NCBI GenBank assembly: GCA_018818125.1
Contig: JAHISQ010000048.1
Location: 1-64,000, forward strand
Length of the DNA stretch: 64,000 nt
From: Candidatus Rifleibacteriota bacterium
Lineage (GTDB): Bacteria; Muiribacteriota; Ozemobacteria; Ozemobacterales; Ozemobacteraceae
Direction of reading: 5' to 3'
The notes below the pieces were generated by a model. The model was given only the letters and a program-made list of their open reading frames with translations. It was not told the DNA's origin and searched no databases. This document shows, piece by piece, positions 1-8,849 of this stretch. A program made the translations under genes and the position numbers. Each line of letters starts with the position of its first letter. Position 1 is the first letter of the stretch.

Positions 1-3000
1 ATCGCTTCCCTTGAGCAGATCGAGTTTACTGATAATCCAGAAGATTTTCCAGACGAAGGCACCGCCCAGTGCTATCCACAGGCCGGTATTGGCGCTGTCG
101 CCAATCGAGCCAAGCTTGGTGTCTATAATCGAAAGTAGAATGATTATCACAGCGGCGAAAGTTATTTTGCCAGGATATTTTAGAAAAGCGCCAGATACAA
201 AATAGAGCCCACTGAGCAGCGCCAGTATAAATGCTACTATTTCAGCTGATTTTACGATCGTAGCATGCAGATAGGATACTTCAATCATTGGACTGGTCGA
301 GTTCGCAATCAGTATGCCACTGCTGGCCACATCGCTGATGACCAGATCGCGCTCAAGCATGTAATAGTTTTTGGTCATGACAAATTTGCTTTTGATCGGT
401 GTCATACCATGGGTTTTGGCGCTTCCGAACCCGCCTTTTCCTCCAACTTGAGCTTGACTTTGATTTGGAGCTTGAGCCAGATCCAATGACGAGTCCGCTT
501 TACTCTTACTCGTTGGCCCATTCATTACTGATTCACTTTGTACCATCGTATTGGCATCAAGATATCCTGACGGTGCTGATGGAACACCTTTCTTGAGCTC
601 ATCATTACTGCGGCCGTCGATGTCTCCGTGAAGTTGACAGTATATTACACCGTCTGCTGACAGATCGCCGGCCGTGAGATAGCGACATCCTGGCTCCGGT
701 GGAACCACCTTGCTCTTAAGATACTTGCCCTGCACCAGTCGGTCAACATTGAGTTGATTCATCATTTGCGTGCTATCCATGTTATACATTTCAACTGCAC
801 CCATAAGCACGCGCATGTTGGCCATACAGGCTTTGTCTCGCGCCTGTTCCCGTGCCTTGCGGAAGTTTGGTGTGGCAATAGCCGCCAGAACCGCAATAAT
901 GGCAACTACTATCATGATTTCAAAAAGCCTGAAGCCCTTGCCGAGAAAGAGCATTGCAAAAATTGCGCAGACAAATCCCCAGATTCCCTTTAGAATCGCA
1001 AACAGAAGCTTTCTTGATACGATCAGCATAATCAGAATTACAAAAAAGCCGACCGCAAAAAGAGTGTCAGGGCTGTTTATAAGATTCCATGTCAACTTTA
1101 GCAGAACCATGAAGCCTCTGAAGAAGAAAGGGTCTTTGCGTGGTCGAGAATCCTTAACCGTGCCTGAAAAGTCAAACAGCTGGTAGTCTTCCGGCGCATA
1201 TACATACCATGAGAAGCGCGATATAGGTATATCAACCAGCGGTGGCTCAAATTTTAGGCTGCCGCGCCATTTGATCTCGTCAACCGGATTTTTGAGGAGA
1301 ATCTGCAGATTTTGTTCAACAGTTTCACCTACGGTTTGACTCATTTCGAGAGGAATCTGCACTTTGCCGTCACTTTTTCCTGCTACCAGTTTAACCGGTT
1401 GACCGCCCCTGAAAGCTGAGATGATTTCTGATCCAGAAGCCAGCTGTAATTGCAGATATTGCTTGTTGTTGTTGCGAATAATAAGGTTGAGCAGAGAGTT
1501 GCTCGTTTTATTGGTGGTAAATGTGGTCTTTACTTCTAAGCTATCGGCCACAACCGTCTGTTGTGGAACATCAAGGTAACGCTTTACCGCCAGTAGTATG
1601 CCGGTAGGGCTCGTATTGTGACGATAGGCCAGCAAAAGAGGCATAGTGGCGCGACTCTTGAGTGGAAGTGGCGCTTCCTGCGGGTCTATCGAAAATACCC
1701 CTTTGTGTAAAGGTGTTTCATCGTCGTTGCCTGGCTGGACTTCAATCGAAGTAAGTGCTTCAATCGCAATTGTGCCGAGTTCCCGTTCTACGTGCAGCGG
1801 GATTACTTCTGGAATGCCAATCGAGGTGCTGGTCATATCGACCGGGGCTTCATAAGTGATTTCGATCCGACAGCTGTCTTCGCGACCTGCCTGAAATTCG
1901 ACCTGAAGCCTTCTCTGGCCACCATCAAGCAGCATTCGCTGGTTGATCTGGCGGTCACCGGTTACAGAAACGATTTCCACCTTCTCTGGAATGCTGAAGT
2001 AAAAATTAGTTACCGGGGCTTTGCTGATGCTGAAGTCAAAGATCTTGTATGTATATATGGCCGTTTCACCAAGAGTTACCAAGGTGTTCGAACGGGCGTA
2101 AATCAATGGTTGCTCCTGAACAATGACTTTGTCTGGCTGAACAGGAACCTGGTCCAATACCGCGGTATCCGGATTCATTGTGCCTGGCTCTGGCGTCTGC
2201 TCTGGAGCCGGCTCTGGAGTTATTACTGCGGTATGCAGAACGCGACGGCGCCATTTGACCGAAATGTCACTGTTGGCGCCGAGCCAGCCGATAAATGTAC
2301 AGCCCTGCATCTGAGGCTTGTCAACAACGCTGAAGTCTCTGAAGCTGGTGCTGTCGATTGAGAGTATAAAATCCTTTGTCTGCAGTTCCATAAAGGTCAG
2401 CGGAATGCGTGTCATGTTGAACTGAAGCGTGAACAGATCGTCGATATTCTGTATTGGCACGACAAAAGAAATCTGGCATTCGTGACTGCCTTTGCCATGA
2501 ATTGGTAGCGAGAACATTGTGTCTTTCCAGTTGTTCTGGCTGAGATTGTCGCTGCCAGCAGTTGCAGCCGGATAAATGTTCATCATGTTGCTTTGGCGGC
2601 TGATTTTGCCAAACTGTACCTGTCGAGTATGTGCGTCGATCCAACTGGTTTTGAGAGTGGTAAGCGTGTCGTTCAGTCTGACCGCAGATACTGCAAGACT
2701 GCCCCACATTAAAGGAATTTCGTGCCAGTCTTCAGTAAAAGTTTCAAGCTTGAAAACAACGTTGAGCCTGGCAAAATTTTCTTCAATCTGTCCACTGATG
2801 CGCGCTGAATTGATTTGATAAAGCAATGGCGGCGGGGAAATAATCGGCTTGGTCATAGAGGCAAGCCAGGCTTCCTTAGTTTCTCTTAGCTTTTCAAATT
2901 CTTCGATCGGTATGATGAAGTATTTGCCAATGTCTTGTTGCAGAACCTTGTAAAGATCTTCATATGGAACCAGTGTTTTAACCGTTTTGAGACTGGTAAT

Positions 3001-3231
3001 TACAGGCTTTTCGCTTGATTTCGCGAAATCAGGGTTCTCCGAAGTGTTTGCAAGTTGCAGAATATCTGCCCTCGATGCCATTGTTTCCAGGTTAGCAGCC
3101 TGATTGATCATTTGCGTTTGTGCAACATTCCTGTGTGCGCGTATTTGCTGTAGATCCTGCGGACTACCTGCAAAAAGTGTGGCTGCTGTTGCGCATACCA
3201 GTAAAATCATCAGAAAGAATCTAAATTTCAT
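1..3231 (-). CDS. Large exported/membrane protein with internal prepilin-like segment (partial, runs off left edge)
   Basis: The frame is open from an ATG at 3231 to base 1, giving at least 1077 codons, with the C-terminus outside the window. A GGGAGG ribosome site lies four bases before the ATG. Residues 1-21 form a signal peptide ending in LFA. Residues about 120-690 look beta-rich and soluble. Hydrophobic segments follow at about 718-737 and 744-763. Then G766-F767-R-L-F-E771 begins a helix typical of type IV prepilins (glycine before the cut, Phe at +1, Glu at +5), continuing IMIVVAIIAVLAAIA and then a charged NFRKAREQAR stretch. A pilin-like domain with paired cysteines follows (to about 850), then a Gln/Ser-rich linker and three more hydrophobic segments (998-1017, 1024-1037, 1050-1068). 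It lies 20 bases downstream of the K+ channel gene. I do not recognise the whole architecture and assign no function. Confidence 0.85.
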   Translation of the reverse strand, partial: MKFRFFLMILLVCATAATLFAGSPQDLQQIRAHRNVAQTQMINQAANLETMASRADILQLANTSENPDFAKSSEKPVITSLKTVKTLVPYEDLYKVLQQDIGKYFIIPIEEFEKLRETKEAWLASMTKPIISPPPLLYQINSARISGQIEENFARLNVVFKLETFTEDWHEIPLMWGSLAVSAVRLNDTLTTLKTSWIDAHTRQVQFGKISRQSNMMNIYPAATAGSDNLSQNNWKDTMFSLPIHGKGSHECQISFVVPIQNIDDLFTLQFNMTRIPLTFMELQTKDFILSIDSTSFRDFSVVDKPQMQGCTFIGWLGANSDISVKWRRRVLHTAVITPEPAPEQTPEPGTMNPDTAVLDQVPVQPDKVIVQEQPLIYARSNTLVTLGETAIYTYKIFDFSISKAPVTNFYFSIPEKVEIVSVTGDRQINQRMLLDGGQRRLQVEFQAGREDSCRIEITYEAPVDMTSTSIGIPEVIPLHVERELGTIAIEALTSIEVQPGNDDETPLHKGVFSIDPQEAPLPLKSRATMPLLLAYRHNTSPTGILLAVKRYLDVPQQTVVADSLEVKTTFTTNKTSNSLLNLIIRNNNKQYLQLQLASGSEIISAFRGGQPVKLVAGKSDGKVQIPLEMSQTVGETVEQNLQILLKNPVDEIKWRGSLKFEPPLVDIPISRFSWYVYAPEDYQLFDFSGTVKDSRPRKDPFFFRGFMVLLKLTWNLINSPDTLFAVGFFVILIMLIVSRKLLFAILKGIWGFVCAIFAMLFLGKGFRLFEIMIVVAIIAVLAAIATPNFRKAREQARDKACMANMRVLMGAVEMYNMDSTQMMNQLNVDRLVQGKYLKSKVVPPEPGCRYLTAGDLSADGVIYCQLHGDIDGRSNDELKKGVPSAPSGYLDANTMVQSESVMNGPTSKSKADSSLDLAQAPNQSQAQVGGKGGFGSAKTHGMTPIKSKFVMTKNYYMLERDLVISDVASSGILIANSTSPMIEVSYLHATIVKSAEIVAFILALLSGLYFVSGAFLKYPGKITFAAVIIILLSIIDTKLGSIGDSANTGLWIALGGAFVWKIFWIISKLDLLKGSD

Positions 3232-3251
3232 GATGCCCTCCCAAAGCCCGA

Positions 3252-4259
3252 TTATTTAACGGTTGTTAAAGGTAGAAAATTTTTAATCTGCTCGCTGGTG
3301 CCAAGAACCACGAGTATGTCGCAGGATTTGAAGACAAGACTTGGCAGCGGGTTGACTATAGTCTCGCTTTCCCGCCGCACTGATACTATGATTGCGCCAG
3401 ACCGCTGCCTGATTTCTGCGTCCTTGAGCGCTTTGCCGTCGAGATACGAATTATTCTGAATTCTGAATTCCTCCATCATCATCGCCTTGCTGTCGCCAGC
3501 CAGGGCCGCGTCCATGAAGTCTACTACAGTTGGCCGGTAAAGCATGGAGGCCATGCGCGCTCCTGCAATAATGTTAGGGGAAACTACCTTGCTGGCACCA
3601 GCTTTGCGCAGCTTGGCAATACTGTCGATTTTTTCTGCCTTGGCTACAACAAAGAGGTCACTTTTAAAGCCTTTTGCCGAAAGAGTTACAAACAGGTTAT
3701 CCGCATCGGTCGGCAACGTTACTGCCAGTCCGGCGGCCCGCTCAATGCCGGCTTCGATAAGCACAGCGTCAGAAGTGGCGTCGCCTTCGATTGCAAATAT
3801 GTTGTCCTGCTGCAGTTTTTCGATGCGACTGCGATCTATGTCGATAACGACAAACTGATCAGGGGCGTTTGCATTGAGACTCTTGATGATCTCCTGCGCA
3901 GTTTTGCCGGCACCACACACTATGTAATGATTTTTCAGTTCGTTAATCTGCTTGCGCATTTTCTTAAGCCCCCAAATTTCGCGAAGTTTACCTTCAAACA
4001 GCATTTGTGCAATTGTCGAAGCGGCATAAGCCATAAAGCCTACACCCAACAAAATCAGAGTGATTGTGAGCATGCGCCCGCCCGACGAGAGCGTGTGAAC
4101 CTCAGAATATCCAACGGTGAAAAGAGTGATAACAGTCATGAACAAACCGTCGAGAAGAGTCCAGTGGTCGCCCTCTACTAAGCGGTATGAAACTGTTCCG
4201 CAAAAAAGCAGAAGCAGTAGAGCAAAGGTTAAGGTTATCAGGCGTTGTTGAATTTGCAT
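3252..4259 (-). CDS. Potassium channel protein with TrkA-N (RCK) regulatory domain
   Basis: A two-helix K+ channel pore is followed by a cytoplasmic ligand-binding regulator. The N-terminal helix (ITLTFALLLLLFCGTVSYRL) precedes a pore loop containing the selectivity filter TVGYSE and a second helix (ITLILLGVGFMAYAASTIAQ). After it comes a Rossmann RCK/TrkA-N domain (YIVCGAGKTAQEI, then VIDID) and a TrkA-C-like C-terminal domain ending DILVVLGTSEQI. Length and order match Kch/MthK-type channels. The frame stays open to a TTG at 4307, but the ATG at 4259 starts right before the first membrane segment and is preferred; neither has a clear ribosome site. The large prepilin-containing gene follows by 20 bases and is probably co-transcribed. 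Confidence 0.88.
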   Translation of the reverse strand: MQIQQRLITLTFALLLLLFCGTVSYRLVEGDHWTLLDGLFMTVITLFTVGYSEVHTLSSGGRMLTITLILLGVGFMAYAASTIAQMLFEGKLREIWGLKKMRKQINELKNHYIVCGAGKTAQEIIKSLNANAPDQFVVIDIDRSRIEKLQQDNIFAIEGDATSDAVLIEAGIERAAGLAVTLPTDADNLFVTLSAKGFKSDLFVVAKAEKIDSIAKLRKAGASKVVSPNIIAGARMASMLYRPTVVDFMDAALAGDSKAMMMEEFRIQNNSYLDGKALKDAEIRQRSGAIIVSVRRESETIVNPLPSLVFKSCDILVVLGTSEQIKNFLPLTTVK

Positions 4260-4385
4260 ACCGTTGCCAAGTGTACAGCAAAAAACATCGCGCTTCAACA
4301 ACAACAAACTGACTTTTCAGTAAACTATGCGGTTTTTTTGTGTCTCACGGACAGGTCGAGGCAAATAAGCTTCGTCTATGGTGAA

Positions 4386-5210
4386 CTATGATCCGTCAGC
4401 GTTATGCACAGGATCGATGATCAGCCGGTTCTGCCGTTTATGTGCTTCTGATTCGTAATTACTTTTGACTGTTTTCCAGTCGGCAAACCCCAGAAAATCA
4501 CGTAACAGATTGAGCACCCGGCGATGATCATACAGGTTGAAAACTGGAAACTCGACGGTTAAAAGGTCGATCGGTGCGCCACATTCCTTGAATCTGCGTG
4601 CCCAGCTCTGCCTGAAGTGTCCCTGAGAATCACAGCAGTTAAGCATAATTATTTTGTAACTCTGTGGAAAAGTCGTTGTGTCAAGATCCTCTGAGGTTGC
4701 TTTGAAAACCTGGAACGGTTTTACATGGCGGTCTTCTATGAGGTCACCGTTGCCGCACTTGAAAATGTCATACATTGATTCAAAGGCCATGCCCGTGCCG
4801 TAGCGAGCGTGCCCAGAATAAATTACTATGTCGATAGTCGGGTCTTCTAGCGCTGTTTTGAAAATCTGCTTTGGTTGCTCGTTTATCTGTGTGATCATGC
4901 CGATCTCGATGAGCACTGGTCTGCCCTTATAATACAGATGTTTGCCATTGAGAGTTTCAAAAGCAGGAAATGAACCCATTATCGTGTCGCGCGGGTGATC
5001 CCAGCCCCAGAAAACAGCGATTCGCAATTTGCCATCGGCAAACATTGCGTCATAGTTGGGGAGGCCTTTGGGTAAAGGATCTTTCGCCGATCTTTCAACG
5101 CTGCGTCGCACACTGGCACCATTCAGAAAGATGGCGACAATAGTTAACAATACAAAGCTGGTGAGATAATTACGTTTGCGCATAGCAGACGTATAATCGG
5201 CAGTCTGCAT
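4386..5210 (-). CDS. Exported caspase-like (His-Cys dyad) protein, uncharacterised
   Basis: A 274-codon frame whose hydrophobic N-terminus (FVLLTIVAIFLNG) suggests export or membrane anchoring; an internal ATG at 5183 would give a tidier signal peptide, and neither start has a good ribosome site. Two motifs recall the caspase/metacaspase fold: a hydrophobic strand ending YSGHARYG (H134), and 58 residues later KIIMLNCCDSQG (C192/C193). These match the His and Cys strand ends of clan CD peptidases (metacaspase-type YSGHG and D-C-CHSG). The surrounding pattern of strands (RIAVFWGW, DIVIYSG, YKIIMLN) fits an alpha/beta fold. No partner or substrate is evident in adjacent genes. Family assignment is inference from these motifs only; a non-catalytic Rossmann-like protein is the alternative. 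Confidence 0.6.
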   Translation of the reverse strand: MQTADYTSAMRKRNYLTSFVLLTIVAIFLNGASVRRSVERSAKDPLPKGLPNYDAMFADGKLRIAVFWGWDHPRDTIMGSFPAFETLNGKHLYYKGRPVLIEIGMITQINEQPKQIFKTALEDPTIDIVIYSGHARYGTGMAFESMYDIFKCGNGDLIEDRHVKPFQVFKATSEDLDTTTFPQSYKIIMLNCCDSQGHFRQSWARRFKECGAPIDLLTVEFPVFNLYDHRRVLNLLRDFLGFADWKTVKSNYESEAHKRQNRLIIDPVHNADGS

Positions 5211-5251
5211 AGAATACTTTACAACGGTACGCGAATTTTTTAACTGGTGGC

Positions 5252-5893
5252 TTAGGCTATTTGTTCGGAGTCAGTTTCTTCTACGGTTGCAGAAAAACTG
5301 GTATCGTTCTCGTCTATTTTGAAGTCACTGGTAATCATTCGCAATTCTTCAATTACGCTATAAAGATCGCTGTTTATAGCTTCGACAGCCTTTTGGTCGA
5401 GATTCTTTTTCTCGATAGTCTCGCGTAAACGCTCACCAGTAGCGATTAGCTTATCTATGATTTCGCGGTCCTTAGCTACCATTCGGCACAACGACTCAGA
5501 CATCTTGTTAAATGCTTCCTGAAGATCCTGCAACTCGTCGCCGTGGCGCAGATGTATCTTGCAGGTAAGATCGCCCGATGCTATTACTCTGGTCGTCTCT
5601 TCGAGACGATACACCGGCCCGGCAATTTTATGTGAGACGAAAATCGATAGAATGGCTATGGCAAAGACAAAAACAAATATCCAGCGTACCAGAGTCGTAT
5701 TAACCGCATCAAAAATACCGGCCAGTTTATCTATGGTCAAATCCTGGGTGTTGGCGATTTGGCTCCAGGAAGTATGGTAGATTGTCCAGCCCACACCAAA
5801 CGCTACCAACAGCATGGTAGAGATGATTATGCCCATATATCTAAGCTGTAGCCCAGTTTTTATCAGGTATGTTCTTCGTCTTTGCTTGCTCAT
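5252..5893 (-). CDS. HAMP-domain membrane protein
   Basis: Start chosen at the ATG at 5893, seven bases or so behind a GGAGGA site, although the frame is open further upstream. The 213-residue product has two transmembrane helices (MGIIISTMLLVAFGVGWTIY and WIFVFVFAIAILSIFVSHKI) separated by only about 35 residues, so there is almost no periplasmic sensor. A HAMP domain follows (IAGPVYRLEETTRVIASGDL...DELQDLQEAFNKM), then a coiled coil (about residues 130-190) and an acidic tail. There is no kinase, methyl-accepting or cyclase domain, so it is either a signalling adaptor or a truncated receptor. It follows the pilin-like gene by 19 bases and is likely in its operon. Confidence 0.82.
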   Translation of the reverse strand: MSKQRRRTYLIKTGLQLRYMGIIISTMLLVAFGVGWTIYHTSWSQIANTQDLTIDKLAGIFDAVNTTLVRWIFVFVFAIAILSIFVSHKIAGPVYRLEETTRVIASGDLTCKIHLRHGDELQDLQEAFNKMSESLCRMVAKDREIIDKLIATGERLRETIEKKNLDQKAVEAINSDLYSVIEELRMITSDFKIDENDTSFSATVEETDSEQIA

Positions 5894-5912
5894 GGTTCCT
5901 CCGTAAGCAGGG

Positions 5913-6305
5913 TCATTTTTTTTCGGCAGCATATTTATTTTCTTCGGCAATGTGAACTGTGCAGTAGACATTTCCCATCTCATCGAATCTATATTCGCCT
6001 TTTTCAGGGCAGAGTCGAATTTCTGACAGAAATCCTTTTTCCTTGAGTGTGTCGAGGTCTATTCTCTTCCCGGGCTCGATAATGCTTTTTGTATTGGTAA
6101 CATTGTATTCTTCGACTGCAGCTCTTATTTTAACCCGGATCTCGCGGCACGAAATATTGTAAATGCCGGATTGCATATTCAAAAACTGCGGGAAAAAAAT
6201 GAAGAGAGACAGAATGACACCAACGAAAAGAAACACGATGGCATAAAGCGCAAAATTGCCCTGGCGGGTGCCAGGTCGAAAAGATTCAGCTGTTATTCTC
6301 ATCAT
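5913..6305 (-). CDS. Membrane-anchored pilin-like small protein without prepilin motif
   Basis: A 130-residue protein with one N-terminal transmembrane helix (ALYAIVFLFVGVILSLFIFF) followed by a short soluble domain. It lacks the G|FxxxE prepilin signal, so it should stay as a simple anchored protein. The soluble domain shares a spaced pattern with two other proteins of this window (the pilin gene at 27433 and the internal domain of the gene at 1-3231): an N-terminal Cys, an AAVEEY helix, LKEKGFL, CPEKGEY, and a final VYCTVH. This indicates a pilin-like paralogue, by inference. An AAGG ribosome site precedes two adjacent ATG codons at 6305 and 6302. The HAMP gene follows directly. Confidence 0.78.
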   Translation of the reverse strand: MMRITAESFRPGTRQGNFALYAIVFLFVGVILSLFIFFPQFLNMQSGIYNISCREIRVKIRAAVEEYNVTNTKSIIEPGKRIDLDTLKEKGFLSEIRLCPEKGEYRFDEMGNVYCTVHIAEENKYAAEKK

Positions 6306-6369
6306 TTTACCTTAAAAAATTATCAATACTCTGCATATTTATCGACAGAGGAAGATAACATGACAACTT

Positions 6370-7299
6370 TTAAGTTGCTTTGTTGGTATTGCGCAACTCA
6401 AGTAGCATTTCATTGAAGCGTTCGGGAATTGGCGACTGCAGCTCAACTTTTACGCCGGTTATCGGGTGCTGAAACTCCAGCCGACTGCTGTGCAGAAAAT
6501 GTTTTGTTTGCCCTGGCAGCCGCTTGCCACCGTAGGTTATGTCACCAAGCAACGGGTGCCCGGTATATGCCATATGTACGCGAATCTGATGTGTGCGACC
6601 AGTCATGATTTTAACTTTTATCAGAGTTGCTCCTTCAAGGTATTCGACAACTTCAAACGTAGTTATTGCCATGCGGCCTTTATCGGCTGAAGTTGCCTTC
6701 ATACGCTTGCGATGGACCTTGTCGCGCTCAACAGCAACTTCGATGCGACCCTTGCGGTTTACTATGTGCCCTTGAATTATTGCCAGATACTCTTTTTCGA
6801 GTTCTCGTCCCGAAAAAGCTTCGGAAAGTCGACGGTGTGCCTCGCGCGTTTTGGCGAGCACCATGACACCGCTGGTTTCCTTGTCAAGGCGATGCACGAT
6901 GCCAGGGCGGGTAGGGGCACCAATCGGGCTGAGCTTTGTATGACTGAGAAGCCCAGATACGACCGTGGTTTTTTCTTTGCCGGCTCCGGGATGAACAACC
7001 AAACCGGCAGGCTTATCAATGGCAATTATATACTTGTCTTCAAATAGAATTTTAAAATCAAGCGTGGTGGCAGCAATTTTGTTTTCTATTTCTTCGCTGC
7101 GCATCGTTACGCTGATGACTTCGCCACCCTTGAGCTTTAGCCCAGGCTTAACTAATTCGCCGTTAAGCAAGATTTCGCCATTCTTTATCATTTCCTGGGC
7201 GAGGGTGCGCGAAATTTCCTTGTATTTCTGATTGGTGGCCTGATCGAGGCGCAGGCCGGCAAGGTCATTTTCGACACACCATTCTTCAACTTTGTTCAT
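6370..7299 (-). CDS. rluD: 23S rRNA pseudouridine synthase, RluD family
   Basis: Converts specific uridines in large-subunit rRNA to pseudouridine in the cytoplasm. An S4 RNA-binding domain occupies about residues 14-75 (LRLDQATNQKYKEISRTLAQ), followed by the RluA/RluD catalytic domain. The signature RPGIVHRLDKETSGVMVLAK places the catalytic aspartate at D139, and the later TGRTHQIRVHMAYTGHPLLG motif is typical. Length (309) is normal. The start overlaps the end of the upstream lgt paralogue by 14 bases, so it is the last gene of the lspA-lgt-lgt-rluD operon. RluD versus RluC/RluA target specificity cannot be decided from sequence alone. Confidence 0.92.
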   Translation of the reverse strand: MNKVEEWCVENDLAGLRLDQATNQKYKEISRTLAQEMIKNGEILLNGELVKPGLKLKGGEVISVTMRSEEIENKIAATTLDFKILFEDKYIIAIDKPAGLVVHPGAGKEKTTVVSGLLSHTKLSPIGAPTRPGIVHRLDKETSGVMVLAKTREAHRRLSEAFSGRELEKEYLAIIQGHIVNRKGRIEVAVERDKVHRKRMKATSADKGRMAITTFEVVEYLEGATLIKVKIMTGRTHQIRVHMAYTGHPLLGDITYGGKRLPGQTKHFLHSSRLEFQHPITGVKVELQSPIPERFNEMLLELRNTNKAT

Positions 7300-8074
7300 C
7301 GGTTTTTCCCCGGTTAGCGATAGGATATCTTACAGCATAAGCCATGAAGGCTGTCGAACACAACAGCAAAATGATCGCCGTAATCTGTGAAGGCGATAAA
7401 TTAAGAGCAGTATAAAAACCGCCGCGCTCATCGTCACGAATGAATTCTAACAGAAAACGGAAGAAAGAGTATGATGCCAGGTAAAATCCTGCTATCAAGC
7501 CGCTTTTAGCGGAATTCCCGACGTAACATTTTCTCAATATGTGATTGAGTAAAAACATAAGCATAACTAGAAACATACTCTCGTAAATCTGTGTCGGGTG
7601 TCTGTACAACCCGGGCGGATCAGCTGGCAGTCGGTATATTTTTAAAAAAGTGACCGGGGCGCCATAACAGCAATGATTGTTCAGGCAGCCGAGTCGCCCG
7701 ATGGCGTGTCCAAGTGCTGCTGACGGTGCCACAAGATCACTCAACTGTCTGAAGCTGTAACCCACGATCTGGCAATACACTGCTAAAGCTGCTGTTACTG
7801 CAATCAACGCTCCATAAAAAACCAACCCACCTTCATGGATAGCGAGATAGTCGCGTAATGTGTTGAACTGCTCGGGGAAAAGCAATATATAGGCAATTCG
7901 CGCGCCCAGCAAGCCTGAAATAGTTGTGATCAGCGAAAGATCTAGAAGGCTGGGGGGACTCAGCTTCAGTTTGAGAGCATTGCGTCTGAACAGCCATATT
8001 CCAGCCAAAAATGCTATGAGAACCAGAATCCCGTAAGAGTAAAAAGGTAGCTTGAAATGAATGCCGTTAATCAT
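7286..8074 (-). CDS. lgt: Prolipoprotein diacylglyceryl transferase, second paralogue
   Basis: Membrane enzyme family that moves diacylglycerol from phosphatidylglycerol to the lipobox cysteine of prolipoproteins. The 262-residue, seven-helix protein has the family landmarks: YSYGILVLIAFLAG near the N-terminus, GGLVFYGA, GHAIGRLGCLNNHCCYGAP around the conserved Arg, HPTQIYES, and RFLLEFIRDDERG. It overlaps the first lgt by eight bases. The two copies are clearly diverged from one another, including NNHCCYG here against LNGCCYG there, so this is not a recent duplication. A loss of the usual NG pair at the active-site loop (NNH) may mean altered activity. Confidence 0.85.
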   Translation of the reverse strand: MINGIHFKLPFYSYGILVLIAFLAGIWLFRRNALKLKLSPPSLLDLSLITTISGLLGARIAYILLFPEQFNTLRDYLAIHEGGLVFYGALIAVTAALAVYCQIVGYSFRQLSDLVAPSAALGHAIGRLGCLNNHCCYGAPVTFLKIYRLPADPPGLYRHPTQIYESMFLVMLMFLLNHILRKCYVGNSAKSGLIAGFYLASYSFFRFLLEFIRDDERGGFYTALNLSPSQITAIILLLCSTAFMAYAVRYPIANRGKTDEQS

Positions 8075-8843
8075 GATCTGGCTTCAGCAATTCTGGCATA
8101 ATCCGAAGATTTCTACTGGCAGAGATCCTTTGCCATGCAATCAAGCTGGCCCCTACCATCAAAATACCAATGATCTGAGCCATGGTCAGGCCTGCCATCA
8201 CTACCGGATTTTCGGCTCTGAAAAACTCGATCAAAAATCTGATCAGACCGTAAGATGCAATGTAAGCTAGAAAGATTTCGCCATAGTTGCGTCGATAAGG
8301 TCGCAGTTTGCTTAGTAATAACCATATTAGAAGCGCTCCTATCGACTCATAAATCTGAGTCGGGTGGCATTTTACTGAGCCTGCCGCTGGAAAATTCATT
8401 GCCCATGGATATTCACAGCTGGTGCCGTAACAACAACCATTTAGAAGACAACCTAGTCTTGCCAGTGCTATGCCTGCAGGCAAGCCAAAGCTGACACAGT
8501 CCATTACTTTCCAGAATGGCAATTTGCGATACTTGAGGTAAAGCAGGTCAAAAATAATGCTGCTGATGACTGCGCCATAAAACGTTAATCCGCCCTGTTC
8601 TAATGCAAAAAAGTTACTTAAGTTGAGCCTTTCCGGAGTGTATTCAAGAACGAACAGCAGTCGTGATCCGAAAATGCCAATGATCAGCTGAAATAGCATC
8701 ATGTCGAAGACTGCTTCGACGCTAAGGTTCTCGCGGTGTGCTTCTCTAAGGATTATTACTGTCCCAAGAGTGTAGCCAAGCGCTATCAACAGGCCATAGC
8801 TGTAAACATTGAACCATGGGGTTGAAAATAGTATTGGATACAT
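8067..8843 (-). CDS. lgt: Prolipoprotein diacylglyceryl transferase
   Basis: First step of bacterial lipoprotein maturation in the inner membrane. The 258-residue protein carries NVYSYGLLIALGYTLG, GGLTFYGAVIS, ALARLGCLLNGCCYG and CHPTQIYES, then RFLIEFFRAENP, in the normal order, with about seven hydrophobic helices. It lies 6 bases after lspA and overlaps the second lgt by eight bases, giving an lspA-lgt-lgt-rluD operon. Of the two paralogues it keeps the more typical active-site loop and is the likelier housekeeping enzyme. Several lipobox proteins encoded in this window (at 9736 and 26435, for example) would be substrates. Confidence 0.93.
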   Translation of the reverse strand: MYPILFSTPWFNVYSYGLLIALGYTLGTVIILREAHRENLSVEAVFDMMLFQLIIGIFGSRLLFVLEYTPERLNLSNFFALEQGGLTFYGAVISSIIFDLLYLKYRKLPFWKVMDCVSFGLPAGIALARLGCLLNGCCYGTSCEYPWAMNFPAAGSVKCHPTQIYESIGALLIWLLLSKLRPYRRNYGEIFLAYIASYGLIRFLIEFFRAENPVVMAGLTMAQIIGILMVGASLIAWQRISASRNLRIMPELLKPDHD

Positions 8844-8849
8844 GCCTGG

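Noticed and set aside
265..596. Short plus-strand frames inside 1-3231
   Set aside because: They are shadows of the long open minus-strand frame, which continues to base 1 without a stop.
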